A stretch of DNA of 64,000 nt from Cognatundibacterium aquatile. GTDB lineage: Bacteria; Pseudomonadota; Gammaproteobacteria; Burkholderiales; Burkholderiaceae_D. The stretch covers positions 744,001-808,000 of the forward strand of contig NZ_JACOFT010000002.1 of the NCBI RefSeq assembly GCF_014699135.1, in the 5' to 3' direction. A program made the translations under genes and the position numbers. Of this stretch, positions 15,549-22,278 are shown piece by piece (the stretch's first letter is position 1; every line of letters begins with the position of its first letter). The notes beneath the pieces were generated by a model. That model was given only the letters and a program-made list of their open reading frames with translations, ran no database searches and had not been told where the DNA came from.

Positions 15549-15677
15549 CGCTGGGCGCTCCTCGACGCAACGATACTTTTCAGCCTGTCGGATAATCGTA
15601 TTAAATAGCCCATCTTGGATGTCATCTGGAAGCAAATCAAATGCCTCAATAAATTGCTCTTTTTTTTCTTCAGTCAA
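15501..15677 (-). CDS. Small acidic/amphipathic protein, antisense to the end of the XRE gene
   Basis: A 58-residue frame on the minus strand with a TTG start at 15677 (or GTG at 15680) after a GGAAG site. It reads LTEEKKEQFIEAFDLLPD, then DIQDGLFNTIIRQAEKYR and a basic end. The periodic helix with Asp/Glu clusters looks like real protein rather than random sequence. No family is recognised; an anti-repressor or toxin-neutralising role would be speculation. The plus-strand frame in the same place looks like its shadow. Confidence 0.4.
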   Translation of the reverse strand: MTEEKKEQFIEAFDLLPDDIQDGLFNTIIRQAEKYRCVEERPALRLVVNGCVVNRKRR

Positions 15678-15793
15678 CACAGCGCTTCCTTTTTTATTAA
15701 TTGCCGACCATAAAACATATTGTCATAATGTATTCATTAAGTAGAACTATATCTAACTTTTTGTCACACTTTGTTAAGTTTTACTAACGTCTA

Positions 15794-15810
15794 CGTAAGC
15801 AATGCTTACG
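15794..15810. promoter_or_regulatory. 17-bp inverted repeat upstream of the LysR gene
   Basis: CGTAAGCAATGCTTACG has perfect 7-bp arms and a 3-bp centre, about 77 bp before the LysR start. The dyad is suitable for binding a dimeric regulator, perhaps LysR itself. The 200 bp before the LysR gene are otherwise AT-rich and contain no other gene. Confidence 0.45.
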
Positions 15811-15886
15811 CCTTGCAGTTTTTCCATTTCAATCAGTCACGATCACCGCCAGACTTGCATTCAGGAACCTTTACCCCTGGAATCTC

Positions 15887-16780
15887 GTGTTGCAACTCGA
15901 CTCAAAAGAAATAGAAACAATCATCGCCCTATCTCGCGAACTTAGTCTAACCGCCGCCGGTCAGCGGTTAGGTATAAGCAGATCAGCCGTATCGCAACGC
16001 TTAGATAAAATTGAGCATAAGATCGGCTACACAATTGCGACACGAAAAGGACATCTCATCTTAACTAATGAAGGAAGAGAGATTGCCGCGCACTGCATAA
16101 CCATGCAACACGCCTTAACAAGTCTACATGCCAAATTAGAGCAGCTAAGGGAACCCCGGCTCGACATCATGGCTGATGAGGTTTTACTAAAACGTGACCT
16201 AACACTTGTTTCCCAACAAATGTTAATAAATAATCCGTCGCTTAAAATCAGGCTACGCCGCGGGACTTTCTCAGAAATTATTCGAAACGTAATGGACGGA
16301 ACAATCGACGCTGGGCTTATCGCAGGTGATCCGCATGTACCAGGCCTCCGTTTAGTTCCATATCGAATCGAGAGAGTTTGTCTAATGATGTCATGCTCAC
16401 ACCCTCTGACAAACAGAAGAGAGCTACCATTCAGCGATGCAATTCGTTGGCCAATGATTCATTCCGAGACGCTTGAGCACATCATCCCTATCATTGACGA
16501 CATAGCAAATAAAATGGGAGTTAAACTCTCACAACCATTAATCTGCCCCAGTTTCGACGTGCAGACGTATTACGTCGCAAAAACTGATATCGGCATTGCA
16601 CCTACGTTAGAAAGCGCAGCACAAGTTTACCAAGCCAATCACTCAATACATATCGCTCATCTGAGCGATGAGTGGGCTAGAAATCAGCTGTACATCTGCG
16701 AGAGAGAGATTGGCGGCAATAGTGCCGTAGCTACGGAATTAATTCAATTGATGGTTGCTCGTCACACTCCCATCAGATAG
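15887..16780 (+). CDS. LysR-family transcriptional regulator (prophage cargo)
   Basis: 297 residues. Residues 5-65 form the LysR helix-turn-helix (SKEIETIIALSRELSLTAAGQRLGISRSAVSQRLDKIEHKIGYTIATRK). The rest is a periplasmic-binding-protein-like effector domain (e.g. DAGLIAGDPHVPGLRLVPYRIERVCLMMSCSHPL, TYYVAKTDIGIAPTLESAAQ). The start is GTG at 15887 or TTG at 15890, with only a weak ribosome-binding site. LysR regulators are rare in immunity regions and no metabolic partner lies nearby, so its target may be a host gene or the neighbouring TM2 gene. It looks like a lysogenic-conversion gene. Confidence 0.9.
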   Translation: MLQLDSKEIETIIALSRELSLTAAGQRLGISRSAVSQRLDKIEHKIGYTIATRKGHLILTNEGREIAAHCITMQHALTSLHAKLEQLREPRLDIMADEVLLKRDLTLVSQQMLINNPSLKIRLRRGTFSEIIRNVMDGTIDAGLIAGDPHVPGLRLVPYRIERVCLMMSCSHPLTNRRELPFSDAIRWPMIHSETLEHIIPIIDDIANKMGVKLSQPLICPSFDVQTYYVAKTDIGIAPTLESAAQVYQANHSIHIAHLSDEWARNQLYICEREIGGNSAVATELIQLMVARHTPIR

Positions 16781-16796
16781 ACCTGACTACTCAAAT

Positions 16797-16824
16797 AAAA
16801 ATAGCCGCAATTGCGGCTATTTTT
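16797..16824. terminator. Bidirectional terminator between LysR and TM2 genes
   Basis: Perfect arms ATAGCCGCAA/TTGCGGCTAT flanked by A-runs and T-runs. It separates the converging LysR and TM2 genes and insulates both. Confidence 0.85.
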
Positions 16825-16842
16825 ATGACGTAAATGGAGTAA

Positions 16843-17337
16843 CTACTGAGGGATTAAAGAGCAACGACAGTATTGGCAAACTTTTGCCTCCTTAGGAATT
16901 AAAGCACGACAATCGGGACACTTAACATGAGTATCTGGCGTTACTCCTGCTGGAGATAAATCAACCTTTCCTACGTGATCAAGTTTACCACTTGCAAGGC
17001 GAGAGGCAAATTCATCATCCGTCATTGAGAAATAGCGAATAGCCTCAATGAATGCTAAGAGAGCCGGGATAAAAGTCCAACAAAAAAACAAATAAGCTAT
17101 TCCTTGCATGGGTTTATCCAGATAAAACTTATGCATACCAATCCCACCGAGAAACAATGCAAGGACTCCAGCTGTCGTTCGAGACTTCATCCCCGGAGAA
17201 TTAATAGATATACCGAATGTCGCTGGCGGTACTGGAGACTGCCTACACCCACACTTAGGGCAAATTTCTGCCTTTAACTTAATAATTTCGCCGCAGTCAG
17301 CGCAAAATTTTTCATCCAGTTTCTTTTCTCTAATCAT
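16843..17337 (-). CDS. TM2-domain membrane protein with zinc ribbons at both ends
   Basis: 164 residues from the ATG at 17337 (AGAGA site). The N-terminal zinc ribbon FCADCGEIIKLKAEICPKCGC has two CxxC pairs. A TM2 domain follows (SRTTAGVLALFLGGIGMHKFYLDKPMQGIAYLFFCWTFIPALLAFIEAIRYFSMTDDEF) with two membrane helices and the GxHKFYL turn. A second zinc ribbon ends the protein (VKCPDCRALIPKEAKVCQYCRCSL). TM2 proteins are common host membrane proteins; one with two ribbons in an immunity region suggests lysogenic conversion, possibly superinfection exclusion. That function is inferred. Confidence 0.8.
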   Translation of the reverse strand: MIREKKLDEKFCADCGEIIKLKAEICPKCGCRQSPVPPATFGISINSPGMKSRTTAGVLALFLGGIGMHKFYLDKPMQGIAYLFFCWTFIPALLAFIEAIRYFSMTDDEFASRLASGKLDHVGKVDLSPAGVTPDTHVKCPDCRALIPKEAKVCQYCRCSLIPQ

Positions 17338-17475
17338 GGAAATTCTCTTTAGCAAATATCGGGATACTTATTTAATAGTCATTATATCTTTTTGATTAAA
17401 TTATCAAAAATTAATATGCAGCAGCAGCCATATAACCACCAACTCATAAGAGGAAGTAAACATTTTCTAAATTTT

Positions 17476-17517
17476 GTATAGATTTACTTTACTTTTACAG
17501 TCTAGTAAATCTATACT
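17476..17517. promoter_or_regulatory. Large operator and promoter of the rightward small-gene operon
   Basis: 13-bp perfect arms GTATAGATTTACT (17476-17488) and AGTAAATCTATAC (17504-17516) with a 15-bp spacer. The plus-strand promoter overlaps it: -35 TTTACT (17488-17493), 18 bp, -10 TATACT (17512-17517). The GTATAGATTT half-site is also in the cro-repressor operator at 14554-14563, so the prophage repressor probably silences this operon. Confidence 0.65.
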
Positions 17518-17547
17518 TCGCTCATCACTAACCCGATGGAGCGAAAA

Positions 17548-17727
17548 ATGGACATGAAAAAGCTGAAAAGGTTGTTCTTTGCAGTTCACACAGTAACGAA
17601 AGAACACACGCAGACAAAACGATCATACGCAGCATGGCTAGTCGCACGTATTTTAGTCATCCTCATGATTGTAAAAGATCACCGCCTTAGCAACATCTTG
17701 CGCGGAATGCTTTCTCGTTCTCACTAA
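17548..17727 (+). CDS. Small basic protein with one membrane segment
   Basis: 59 residues from the ATG at 17548 (GGAG, 6-nt spacing; an upstream ATG at 17536 contains this site and is less likely). Basic N-terminus MDMKKLKRLFFAVHTVTKEHTQTKR, a probable membrane helix SYAAWLVARILVILMIV and a short basic tail. First gene of the operon behind the large operator. No family recognised. Confidence 0.55.
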   Translation: MDMKKLKRLFFAVHTVTKEHTQTKRSYAAWLVARILVILMIVKDHRLSNILRGMLSRSH

Positions 17728-17739
17728 CTGGGAGCGATT

Positions 17740-17934
17740 ATGCAAACGACAAGCAACACCGCTGCAGCAAAAATCTCACCCGCGACACTGCAAAAACAGA
17801 TCCTCGCAATGAGAGCGACATTCAGCCTCATGGCACAGGCCATTCACCTGGTCGATGACGATATCGAGCAAACAGGCACAGTCAGCGTACAGACCATTGA
17901 ATTTCTGCGCTCAGTCAAACAGGTGCTGGCATGA
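17740..17934 (+). CDS. Small hypothetical phage protein
   Basis: 64 residues with a GGAG ribosome-binding site 5 nt before the start. It is almost wholly helical (ATLQKQILAMRATFSLMAQAIHLVDDDIEQTGTVSVQTIEFLRSVKQVL). It overlaps the next gene by 4 bp (ATGA). No recognised family; probably a small early regulator or host-takeover protein, but nothing in the sequence decides this. Confidence 0.6.
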   Translation: MQTTSNTAAAKISPATLQKQILAMRATFSLMAQAIHLVDDDIEQTGTVSVQTIEFLRSVKQVLA

Positions 17935-18188
17935 AGACATTTTCAACGCCAACACAAAAAAATAATACGGAGCCCGCTAAAGATGAACTCCGTATTACGC
18001 CTGCTGACACCACGCAGGAATTCGTCTTTCTATCTGACGAAATACAGCGATTGCCTATTGCGGCAGATCGGCTCGCGCAACTACAACGACGACATATTCC
18101 ACCACCGGAAAACCCACATTGTGGATCTGAACCACGCGCACAGGGATTGGCTGGCGAGTTACCGGGTCCAGTAAAAAAGGACGGGTAA
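17931..18188 (+). CDS. Small hypothetical phage protein, convergent overlap
   Basis: 85 residues beginning at an ATGA overlap with the gene before it, with an AGG site. The sequence (RITPADTTQEFVFLSDEIQRLPIAADRLAQLQRRHIPPPENPHCG) has one helix and a Pro-rich, probably unstructured end. The last 134 bp are antisense to the gene at 18055-18312. Either the two genes truly overlap tail to tail or the C-terminal part of one is not functional. Confidence 0.5.
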   Translation: MKTFSTPTQKNNTEPAKDELRITPADTTQEFVFLSDEIQRLPIAADRLAQLQRRHIPPPENPHCGSEPRAQGLAGELPGPVKKDG

Positions 18189-18312
18189 TCACATCGTTTT
18201 CAAAAGGCAATGTATGCGAAGGGTCTTGTTTTCCATCGACATACAAGATTTGCCCTGTTTGCGAAGGATGTATCGCCCATCGCGCTAAAAGTAGAGGTCT
18301 CTCATTGCTCAT
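18055..18312 (-). CDS. Small hypothetical phage protein on the opposite strand
   Basis: 85 residues with a good GGAG site 5 nt before the ATG at 18312. It looks like a compact beta protein (GQILYVDGKQDPSHTLPFENDVITRPFLLDPVTRQPIPVRVVQIHNVGFPVVEYVVVVV). The only minus-strand gene in this otherwise rightward stretch. No family recognised. Its C-terminal half is encoded opposite the 3' end of the gene at 17931-18188. Confidence 0.55.
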   Translation of the reverse strand: MSNERPLLLARWAIHPSQTGQILYVDGKQDPSHTLPFENDVITRPFLLDPVTRQPIPVRVVQIHNVGFPVVEYVVVVVARADLPQ

Positions 18313-18353
18313 TGCAGCTCCTTATAAAAATTCTATTTTGACATGGAAGTAAT

Positions 18354-18503
18354 ATGAAAAAATTTTCGATTACCGTCCGCACACCATCCGGCATGTTTCA
18401 TTACTCAGCGATTGCCGCCTCATCCATCGATGCCCACGCCGCCGCCATCGATCAATTCGGCGCAGTGTCTGTCACTGTGAAGCCAGAGGTGCAACATGGC
18501 TAA
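18354..18503 (+). CDS. Small hypothetical phage protein (49 residues)
   Basis: A short gene between 18312 and 18496. ATG at 18354 follows a GGAAG site; the protein begins MKKFSITVRTPSGMFHYSAI and ends in a strand VSVTVKPEV. Residues 22-36 form an Ala-rich helix (ASSIDAHAAAIDQFG). It ends inside the next start (ATGGCTAA, 8-bp overlap), which supports real translation and coupling. A compact beta-alpha-beta protein; the function is not known. Confidence 0.6.
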   Translation: MKKFSITVRTPSGMFHYSAIAASSIDAHAAAIDQFGAVSVTVKPEVQHG

Positions 18504-18750
18504 CCGCACCTGGACGTATGCAGAAATCACGACAACGACCACCAGCCGCATTCTTGCGTTGATGCTTAAGAGTGACGCCCTGAAAGCAAAAGGCAATACC
18601 TGTGCAGCGGAAATTTATAGAAACTTCGCAATCGGGCAACTACAGGGTTGGTATTGGATCACTGGCGAGTGGAAAGATAACCGTGACCACGAAGAAATGG
18701 CCGCAATTATCGGCGTGAAATTGCATGGTCGTGAGGTGCGACATGGCTAA
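18496..18750 (+). CDS. Small hypothetical phage protein
   Basis: 84 residues, helical with aromatic positions (RILALMLKSDALKAKGNTCAAEIYRNFAIGQLQGWYWITGEWKDNRDHEEMAAIIG). Overlaps the preceding gene by 8 bp and the following one by 8 bp with the same ATGGCTAA arrangement, so the three are translationally coupled. No recognised domain. Confidence 0.65.
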   Translation: MANRTWTYAEITTTTTSRILALMLKSDALKAKGNTCAAEIYRNFAIGQLQGWYWITGEWKDNRDHEEMAAIIGVKLHGREVRHG

Positions 18751-18931
18751 ATTCAACTTCCTCGCACATCGCGGCCAGCCGACCGACATCAAGGTCAAAC
18801 AGCCTGTAAAACGCGCACCGGCGCGTGATCCGTTCGCTGGCTTATATGGGCCAGACTACATCGCCGCCAACAGCCTGCAAGTACCCGCAGAAAAAGTGCA
18901 GACGTCTGCACAAGGTGACGACCATGCATAA
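18743..18931 (+). CDS. Small hypothetical phage protein carrying palindrome copy 3
   Basis: 62 residues from the ATG at 18743; a frame six codons longer is not supported. Basic, Pro-rich and probably flexible (MAKFNFLAHRGQPTDIKVKQ, then APARDPFAGLYGPDY). Its codons 52-57 encode the perfect palindrome at 18896-18911. It overlaps the next gene by 8 bp. Function unknown. Confidence 0.55.
   Translation: MAKFNFLAHRGQPTDIKVKQPVKRAPARDPFAGLYGPDYIAANSLQVPAEKVQTSAQGDDHA
18896..18911. repeat. Perfect 16-bp palindrome (candidate ParB site, copy 3)
   Basis: GTGCAGACGTCTGCAC, identical over 16 bp to the site in the capsid gene. It lies about 0.8 kb upstream of the ParB gene, the position of a linked parS in many partition loci. 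Binding is inferred. Confidence 0.65.
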
Positions 18932-19115
18932 GCCCGACGTTACCCGCGCAGATCTTGAGCTTGTGTACGCCAAGCTACGCATCAAAAACCAATCCCTCGA
19001 CGACATGCTGAAAAATCCGGCGCTGAAAAAAACGCTGGAAAACTCTGCTCGTTTGCAGAAAAAGCGTGACGCGATTTTTGACCCATTGGCTGTACGCAGC
19101 CGCAACGAAGACTAA
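18924..19115 (+). CDS. Small helical phage protein
   Basis: 63 residues from the ATG at 18924, overlapping the preceding gene by 8 bp; a frame starting at 18825 would be out of keeping with the operon. Two charged helices (DVTRADLELVYAKLRIKNQSLDDMLKNPALKKTLENSARLQKKRDAIFDP) suggest a small DNA-binding or dimeric protein. Not assigned to a family. Confidence 0.6.
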   Translation: MHKPDVTRADLELVYAKLRIKNQSLDDMLKNPALKKTLENSARLQKKRDAIFDPLAVRSRNED

Positions 19116-19125
19116 GGAGATTCAC

Positions 19126-19383
19126 GTGCAAACAAATCAGAAAACACCGCTGCATCAAGCCCCAGCAAACGCAATGCTTGACAGCCTGATCGCCACAATG
19201 CAGCTCAAAAACGATGCCGCACTCGCCCGCCGTTTAGAAGTTGCGCCGCCAGTTATCAGCAAGCTGCGTCACGGCGCACTGCCCGTCGGTGCATCCATCC
19301 TCATTTCAGCCCACGAAGAAAGCGGCATCAGTATCGCTGATCTGAAAGCACTGGCAGGGATATCGAAAAAAGAGGTGGCGTAA
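19126..19383 (+). CDS. XRE/Cro-like small regulator
   Basis: 85 residues from a GTG at 19126 with an excellent AAGGAG site. The helix-turn-helix is NAMLDSLIATMQLKNDAALARRLEVAPPVISKLRHGALPVGASILISAHEESGISIADLKALAG. This type of small regulator is frequent in Burkholderiales phages and genomic islands. Third helix-turn-helix gene on the plus strand in this prophage. It overlaps the next start by 1 bp (TAATG) and probably regulates the parB operon. Confidence 0.75.
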   Translation: MQTNQKTPLHQAPANAMLDSLIATMQLKNDAALARRLEVAPPVISKLRHGALPVGASILISAHEESGISIADLKALAGISKKEVA

Positions 19384-19691
19384 TGAAACTTACTATTGGA
19401 AGCACTGCACTTATCACCTGCGATAACTGGTTTTATGCACCAAATGGAAGACTGTACCGCGGCGTTTTTGGAACGGTTAAATCTATCTCAAATGCAGAGC
19501 AAGCACTCGGAATTAAAGTTAACTCACGTAGCGCAGACTGGTTTGTTGAGATAGGAAACATGATCATCGCCGGATGCCAGATCCATTATGCGATTCGCAC
19601 CGATGAGGCCAACACGCACCGCATTCTTGAATTGAAGGACAACGTTTCGTCAGAGCGTCCATCTGAAATCTACAACGCTGATGAGGAATAA
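19383..19691 (+). CDS. Hypothetical phage protein
   Basis: 102 residues; start coupled to the stop of the regulator (TAATG). A beta-rich first part (LTIGSTALITCDNWFYAPNGRLYRGVFGTVKSISNAEQALGIKVNSRSADWFVEIGNMIIAGCQIHYAI) is followed by a short acidic tail. It resembles small phage and island proteins of unknown function that accompany ParB genes. No catalytic motif visible. Confidence 0.6.
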   Translation: MKLTIGSTALITCDNWFYAPNGRLYRGVFGTVKSISNAEQALGIKVNSRSADWFVEIGNMIIAGCQIHYAIRTDEANTHRILELKDNVSSERPSEIYNADEE

Positions 19692-19693
19692 TC

Positions 19694-21508
19694 ATGGTCG
19701 CTAAGAAAAAATCCGCAGTCGCAGCCGCCGATCCCGTCATCGTTGTCGATGAGCTGGTGATCGATCAAGGCACGTTCGCCGTTATCCCGCTCGATCAAAT
19801 CCGCATTTCAAAAACGAACCGCAAGCACTTCAATGCGTTGAAGATGACTGAGCTGGCGGCCAGCATCAAAGAAATCGGTGTGGCACAGCCTATTTTGATT
19901 CGGCCAGTCACGCCGACCGCAGAAGAGCCGCAGATCTATGAAGTCGTCGCCGGTGAACGTCGTTTCCGTGGGTCGCAAATGGCAGGCAGAACAACGATAC
20001 CAGCCATGATTCGAATACTGACAGATCTGCAAGCCGCGAAGATTCAGATTTTCGAGAACCTGCACCGCGAAGACCCGCACGAACTCGAAGAGGCACTCGG
20101 CTATCAGGCGTTGATGCTCAGTCACGGCTACAGCGCAGATCAGCTGGTCACAGAGCTGAAAAAGTCCCGCAGCTACATCTATTCACGCCTGAAACTCTGT
20201 TCTCTGGCCGCGCCATTGCATGATCCATTTTTAGACGGGAAGATCGATGCATCAACCGCCCTGCTGCTGGCCAGAATCCCTGTGCCAGATCTGCAAGTGC
20301 AAGCGTACAAAGAAATAGTCAAGCCATCGTTTAAAAACGAACCGCTGACAGTACGCGAAGCACAAACGCATATCCGCAACCGCTACATGCTCGATCTGAC
20401 AGACGCGATATTCGACATCAAAAGCGCGACACTGACAGATGCACCGGCCTGCGGAAAATGCCCAAAACGCACCGGCAACCAGCCAGAGGTATTCCCCGAC
20501 ATCAACCCCGATCTATGCACAGACCCTGACTGCTTCGCCAACAAAATCGGCGCGTCAGTAGAAAACCAAGTGCGCCAGTATGAGCGTAAAAATATACCGG
20601 TTTTCCGTGGCGAGGAATTTGCAGAGTCGCTGCAAGCGGCTCGTAACGGCAACGGTGAATACGTTATCGATGCGACATGGATTACGGCCTTTGCTCGCCA
20701 TCATAAGACGTCTACATCGAAACAAGCTATCGGCATGGTCTTATCACAAGATCAGCTTGGCGAACCTGTCGCCTATGCCTTGTATAGCAGCAACAAGTTC
20801 ACTCCGTTTTACGATAAGCATCACGTTCAGGCAGAGCTGGAAAAAGCCGGATATTGCGACAACCTGATGCAGGCGTTTGATAAGACAGCAGCCAGCCATG
20901 CCGATGTCTATGCGCCAGAACAACAGGCGACTACACCAGCAGCAGATGTTGTCATCGGCGGCGCAACGCTTTCAGCCAAACCAAACGACGCCTACATCGA
21001 GAAATGCCAGCGCGAAGATGCCGCCAAAGCTGAGTCGGTAAAGGAAGAACAATTCCGCGTCGCGCTCTACAAACGCATCCGCCTGACTGGTTTTAACTAT
21101 CTCAACGTCGAATCTCTGCGCGAGATTGTAAAAAACCTTCTGACTTTCTTTGTTATTCCGGATGATGTCCTTGTCGACCTGTATCCATTCGGCAGTAGCA
21201 GTAATGAGGCTATCTGCACATACATCGATCAGTCCGACAAAGATACTGTACTGAACATCATGCTCGATCTACTCCTGGGCGGCGCATTACGCGTTCACTA
21301 CCACCTGTCCTATACAAGAGAAGACTCTCGCATCTTATCCGGCATCGCCAAAGCCGAAGGCATCGACATCGATCAGTTCCGCGCAGATCTGGAAAAGCCG
21401 GTCGACGCCACACCCGTCAAACGCCCTACCCTGAGCCTGAAAAAGAAACCGTCACCGTCTGCGGCATGGCCATTCCCAACACAAAAAGAAAGCGCTGGTG
21501 CAGCATGA
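19694..21508 (+). CDS. ParB/KorB-family DNA-binding protein, orphan (no ParA)
   Basis: 604 residues. Residues about 28-125 form the ParB N-terminal domain with the CTP/DNA-binding motif GERRFR (87-92) and ENLHRED (121-127), followed by a helix-turn-helix (about 145-170: YSADQLVTELKKSRSYIYSRLKLC). A Cys cluster (C253, C256, C275, C280) suggests a zinc site. The long C-terminal part is helical with a basic, Pro-rich end. Canonical ParB is roughly half this length. There is no ParA nearby, so DNA spreading, transcription control or DNA protection is as likely as partition. The palindromes described here are candidate sites. Confidence 0.88.
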   Translation: MVAKKKSAVAAADPVIVVDELVIDQGTFAVIPLDQIRISKTNRKHFNALKMTELAASIKEIGVAQPILIRPVTPTAEEPQIYEVVAGERRFRGSQMAGRTTIPAMIRILTDLQAAKIQIFENLHREDPHELEEALGYQALMLSHGYSADQLVTELKKSRSYIYSRLKLCSLAAPLHDPFLDGKIDASTALLLARIPVPDLQVQAYKEIVKPSFKNEPLTVREAQTHIRNRYMLDLTDAIFDIKSATLTDAPACGKCPKRTGNQPEVFPDINPDLCTDPDCFANKIGASVENQVRQYERKNIPVFRGEEFAESLQAARNGNGEYVIDATWITAFARHHKTSTSKQAIGMVLSQDQLGEPVAYALYSSNKFTPFYDKHHVQAELEKAGYCDNLMQAFDKTAASHADVYAPEQQATTPAADVVIGGATLSAKPNDAYIEKCQREDAAKAESVKEEQFRVALYKRIRLTGFNYLNVESLREIVKNLLTFFVIPDDVLVDLYPFGSSSNEAICTYIDQSDKDTVLNIMLDLLLGGALRVHYHLSYTREDSRILSGIAKAEGIDIDQFRADLEKPVDATPVKRPTLSLKKKPSPSAAWPFPTQKESAGAA

Positions 21509-22278
21509 ACACAATAGATAAAAAAAATGACCGCATTATGGTCGATCTTGAAACGCTTGGAAAACGTGCCGGTTGCGCGATTCTATCGATAGGTGCCGTT
21601 ACATTCTCAGCCGAAACCGGCATTGTTGGCACGCCATTTTATATGGTAGTCAATGCAAGCTCTTGCGCACTGTATGGCCTGCACAGCGACCCTGAAACAG
21701 TTGCTTGGTGGGATGCGCAAAGCGATGAGGCAAAACGGGTTCTGCGCTACGCAGAAGATTATGAAACAAGCGCCTCGATCAAATTTGCTCTCGCGCAATT
21801 TAATGAATACGTTTCACAGTTCGACAACCCGGAAATATGGGGTAACGGATCTGACTTTGACAATGCCATCCTCATCGCAGCAATGGCGCAATGCGGCATC
21901 GAGCCAGCATGGAAATTCTGGAATAACCGCTGCTTCAGAACCCTGAAAAACATGTATCCAGAAATAAAAATGGATAGGCATGGAACACACCACAACGCAC
22001 TGGACGATGCAACCACGCAGGCCAAACACGCAATCGCAATATTAAAACAAGCCGGATCGGTAGCAGGGTTCAAAGAAGCGATATCGACGTGGAAAGATGC
22101 AACACCAGGTAACGGCGAATCAAATATTGAAGCAATGATTCAGCGCATTAACTGGCTAGAAAACAACATCCAGCGCGTGGAAAAACTGTTGTCCGATGAT
22201 GCATCTGCAATGAGTTTTCAAACGTTAGGTCAGTACCGTGCAGCGCTGATTAAAGCACTGAAAGGCGGTGCAGCATGA
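21505..22278 (+). CDS. DEDD-family 3'-5' exonuclease
   Basis: 257 residues from the ATG at 21505, which overlaps the parB stop by 4 bp; an earlier frame start at 21466 is not needed. Motif ExoI is MVDLETLGKRAGCAILSIGAV (Asp, Glu), ExoII is NPEIWGNGSDFDNAIL and ExoIII is HHNALDDATTQAKHAI, the RNase T/Rv2179c-like pattern found in phage exonucleases. A Trp-rich region (SDPETVAWWDAQSDEAK) is typical of this phage subgroup. The C-terminal 60 residues are helical. It probably degrades single-stranded DNA or RNA ends during replication or recombination. Confidence 0.88.
   Translation: MNTIDKKNDRIMVDLETLGKRAGCAILSIGAVTFSAETGIVGTPFYMVVNASSCALYGLHSDPETVAWWDAQSDEAKRVLRYAEDYETSASIKFALAQFNEYVSQFDNPEIWGNGSDFDNAILIAAMAQCGIEPAWKFWNNRCFRTLKNMYPEIKMDRHGTHHNALDDATTQAKHAIAILKQAGSVAGFKEAISTWKDATPGNGESNIEAMIQRINWLENNIQRVEKLLSDDASAMSFQTLGQYRAALIKALKGGAA

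Noticed and set aside
15517-15744. 75-codon plus-strand frame after the second repressor
   Set aside because: Ser-rich and without a ribosome-binding site; it looks like the shadow of the small minus-strand gene at 15501-15677.
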